The position numbers were made by a program, and so were the translations under genes. 64,000 bases of DNA. It comes from Saprospirales bacterium. GTDB lineage: Bacteria > Bacteroidota > Bacteroidia > Chitinophagales > JADIYW01. Shown piece after piece: positions 62,307 to 64,000 of the stretch. Each line of letters opens with the position of its first letter. The stretch's first letter is position 1. The stretch covers positions 1 to 64,000 of the forward strand of contig JADJSS010000014.1 in assembly GCA_016711605.1 (NCBI GenBank), read 5' to 3'. Under the pieces are notes generated by a model. That model was not told the origin of the DNA. It made no database searches and saw nothing but the letters and a program-made list of their open reading frames with translations.

Positions 62307-64000
62307 CTATCTAAATATTTGCTGTGGCGCTGTTGCATTTGGTTGAATAGAAGCACTTTGTACAATCGTTGGGAATGCTACATTTAATTGTTTCATAAAT
62401 GCTTCATCCTTATTATTTACTGCAATCATTTCCATACGTTTTACTAATTCTTCTGCTGATTTTTTTTCATTTGCATACAATAAGGCAAAATCATTATTTG
62501 GTAGATTATAAAACCGCAAACAATCTTTTAAATCTTTGATGAATAACTCAATCAATGGTTTTGCATTTTCTTTTGCTTCTGCTCTGTAATATAAATCAAT
62601 CCATTGTACACTCAACACATTGAAAAAGCGATTATTAGGTGTGTAATAAGGTGCATTTGCGTAAGTAAATTCTTTCTTAACTTTATCCAAGACTTTTACT
62701 CCATCTGCTTTTCTGTTATTTCTGATTAAATCATCTGCAATACCAAAATGAACGCTTTTTAAGGTATTCAAAATTCTAGCTGAATTTTCATCAACAAACA
62801 TTTCACGCTCACCCATTCCACCGTATTTGAAATCTTTCATCACTAAATCGAAAGATTTCTGTGTATTTACTGCTGTGTAACCACGTTGATTTTCTTCAAA
62901 TCTGCAAGGTACGAATCGTAATATTTCGCCTTCCTGAATTAAGTATTTTCCTAATCCATTGTAATATCCATCTTCAACAGTATTAGAGAAACAAATTGGA
63001 CGACTCCAGTCTGCACCAGCAACCATAGCTAGCACCGCTAAATCGTATTTAATGATTCTATTTTTACCTAAATCCCAAGTAATTTCGTCAACAATTTTAT
63101 CTTTAAACTGATCCGGAACTACACCATATTTCTCAATTGCAGCTCTGTCTACTTTTAATTTTAATTTTGTAGTAGGCAAATAATTCACAGCATCACCTTT
63201 GCTCGTTTGTGCTTTATATTTTGCATCATCGCTCAGTACAAAAGCCATAATATTTTGGATATCATAATACTGATTTGGATCAGCAAAACCAGACTGATCA
63301 TTTAACTGAATCATATCTCTGTTGTTTCCTCTATAAGATTTAGAAATAAAATCTTTATAGAATGGAATTGGACCCGATTTATTAGCTGCACGATGCAAGA
63401 AATCTATATACCAATCTACACCTAATAAACTTAAGTTTACGATACGAACATCTGTTCTAATTCCTTCTACTTCTTGTGCATACCATAAAGGATAGGTATC
63501 ATTATCACCTTGAGTAAATAAAATAGCATTTGGTGGACAGCTAACTAAATAATTTGCAGCAAAATCGCGAGCCATGTATCTTCCATGGCGATTATGGTCA
63601 TTCCAACCTTCTTTTGCCATCACAAAAGGCACAAATAAACAAATTATTGTTGTTGCGATGGCAATTGGCAAGCCAGGCAATTTTTTACTTTTTAAGAAAT
63701 CGTAAATAGCAACTACTGCTAAACCAATCCAAATACAAAATGCAAAAAATGAACCAACTAAAGCATAATCACGTTCACGTGGTTCGCGCGGTGGTTGGTT
63801 GGTATAAACAATTAAAGCTATACCAGTAACAATAAATAACAATGCAAAAACCAATGTTTGTTGTTTGCTTTTCGAATACATATACACAATACCTATAATA
63901 CCTAATAATAAAGGCAACATGTAAAATTTATTTCGAGCTTTTTGATTAAGGATTTGATAAGGCAATCCATCTTGGCTACCTAGATGCATGTTATCTATAA
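62307..64000 (-). CDS. DUF2723 membrane glycosyltransferase-like protein, C-terminal part
   Basis: At least 560 residues of a protein whose frame is still open at the right edge of the window (IDN is read before Met 63989), so the N-terminus is outside. The visible part has hydrophobic helices (FYMLPLLLGIIGIVYMYS, ALLFIVTGIALIVYT, FAFCIWIGLAVVAIY), then a soluble C-terminal domain with PPNAILFTQGDNDTYPLWYAQ. These fit DUF2723 (GT117-like) proteins of about 1000 residues in Bacteroidota, related to protein O-mannosyltransferases. The activity is not proven. Confidence 0.82.
   Translation of the reverse strand, partial: IDNMHLGSQDGLPYQILNQKARNKFYMLPLLLGIIGIVYMYSKSKQQTLVFALLFIVTGIALIVYTNQPPREPRERDYALVGSFFAFCIWIGLAVVAIYDFLKSKKLPGLPIAIATTIICLFVPFVMAKEGWNDHNRHGRYMARDFAANYLVSCPPNAILFTQGDNDTYPLWYAQEVEGIRTDVRIVNLSLLGVDWYIDFLHRAANKSGPIPFYKDFISKSYRGNNRDMIQLNDQSGFADPNQYYDIQNIMAFVLSDDAKYKAQTSKGDAVNYLPTTKLKLKVDRAAIEKYGVVPDQFKDKIVDEITWDLGKNRIIKYDLAVLAMVAGADWSRPICFSNTVEDGYYNGLGKYLIQEGEILRFVPCRFEENQRGYTAVNTQKSFDLVMKDFKYGGMGEREMFVDENSARILNTLKSVHFGIADDLIRNNRKADGVKVLDKVKKEFTYANAPYYTPNNRFFNVLSVQWIDLYYRAEAKENAKPLIELFIKDLKDCLRFYNLPNNDFALLYANEKKSAEELVKRMEMIAVNNKDEAFMKQLNVAFPTIVQSASIQPNATAPQQIFR

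Overview
The window reads as chromosomal DNA from an AT-rich member of the Bacteroidota, probably Chitinophagales-like, although the order cannot be fixed from the sequence alone. The evidence is: a PorT-type type IX secretion (T9SS) protein overlapping menG/ubiE, a serine hydrolase with a T9SS C-terminal sorting signal, a type B ribosomal protein L31, an IPExxxVDY gene overlapping pyruvate kinase, DUF4476 and DUF4783 proteins, Bacteroidota -7 promoter boxes of the form TAnnTTTG, and many lipoprotein or barrel-type exported proteins.

Layout. 0-1 kb: a ParE-type toxin with a frameshifted antitoxin, flanked by copies of a 33-bp palindromic repeat. 1-12 kb: exported proteins (M48 lipoprotein protease, a 1611-residue exported protein of unknown function) and housekeeping genes (tpiA, prmA, a GlmU-like nucleotidyltransferase, rpmE). 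12-16 kb: engB, menG/ubiE-porT, udk, folD. 16-24 kb: a minus-strand surface-polysaccharide operon (UDP-sugar dehydrogenase, rfbB, Wza-like SLBB exporter, Wzz, rfbC, cysQ) next to waaA. 25-35 kb: a repeat-rich Glu/Pro protein divergent from tdk, an M20 peptidase, and a BchI-like AAA+ ATPase and a VWA protein that bracket ASCH, ferritin-like and Tat-exported amine oxidase genes. 35-46 kb: a PA-IL-like exported protein, a membrane/peroxiredoxin-like fusion, hisS, gpmI, a DUF4783-nadC pair (nadC carries an in-frame stop), a lipid kinase, a SUI1 factor, and a gbsR-membrane protein-DCC set. 46-51 kb: a possible Phe-codon leader peptide and terminator ahead of dnaE. 51-60 kb: DUF4476, a serine hydrolase, rnc, fabF, acpP, and IPExxxVDY-pyk. 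The acpP and fabF genes are separated by about 2.8 kb holding an XRE regulator, a lipoprotein, a barrel protein and a minisatellite. 60-64 kb: a 21-bp tandem array, an rlmB-type methyltransferase, mscL, and the C-terminal part of a DUF2723 membrane protein running off the right edge.

Two patterns cut across the genes. First, short arrays with an exact 7-bp period recur at about a dozen sites, mostly between genes, but also inside the signal peptide of the 1611-residue protein, inside waaA, and at the 3' end of engB. Second, eight genes are split by apparent single-base indels, several at A/T runs, and nadC has a nonsense codon. Six of the indels lie between 53.2 and 59.2 kb and hit essential genes such as fabF and pyk, so consensus sequence error is the simplest explanation for most of them.
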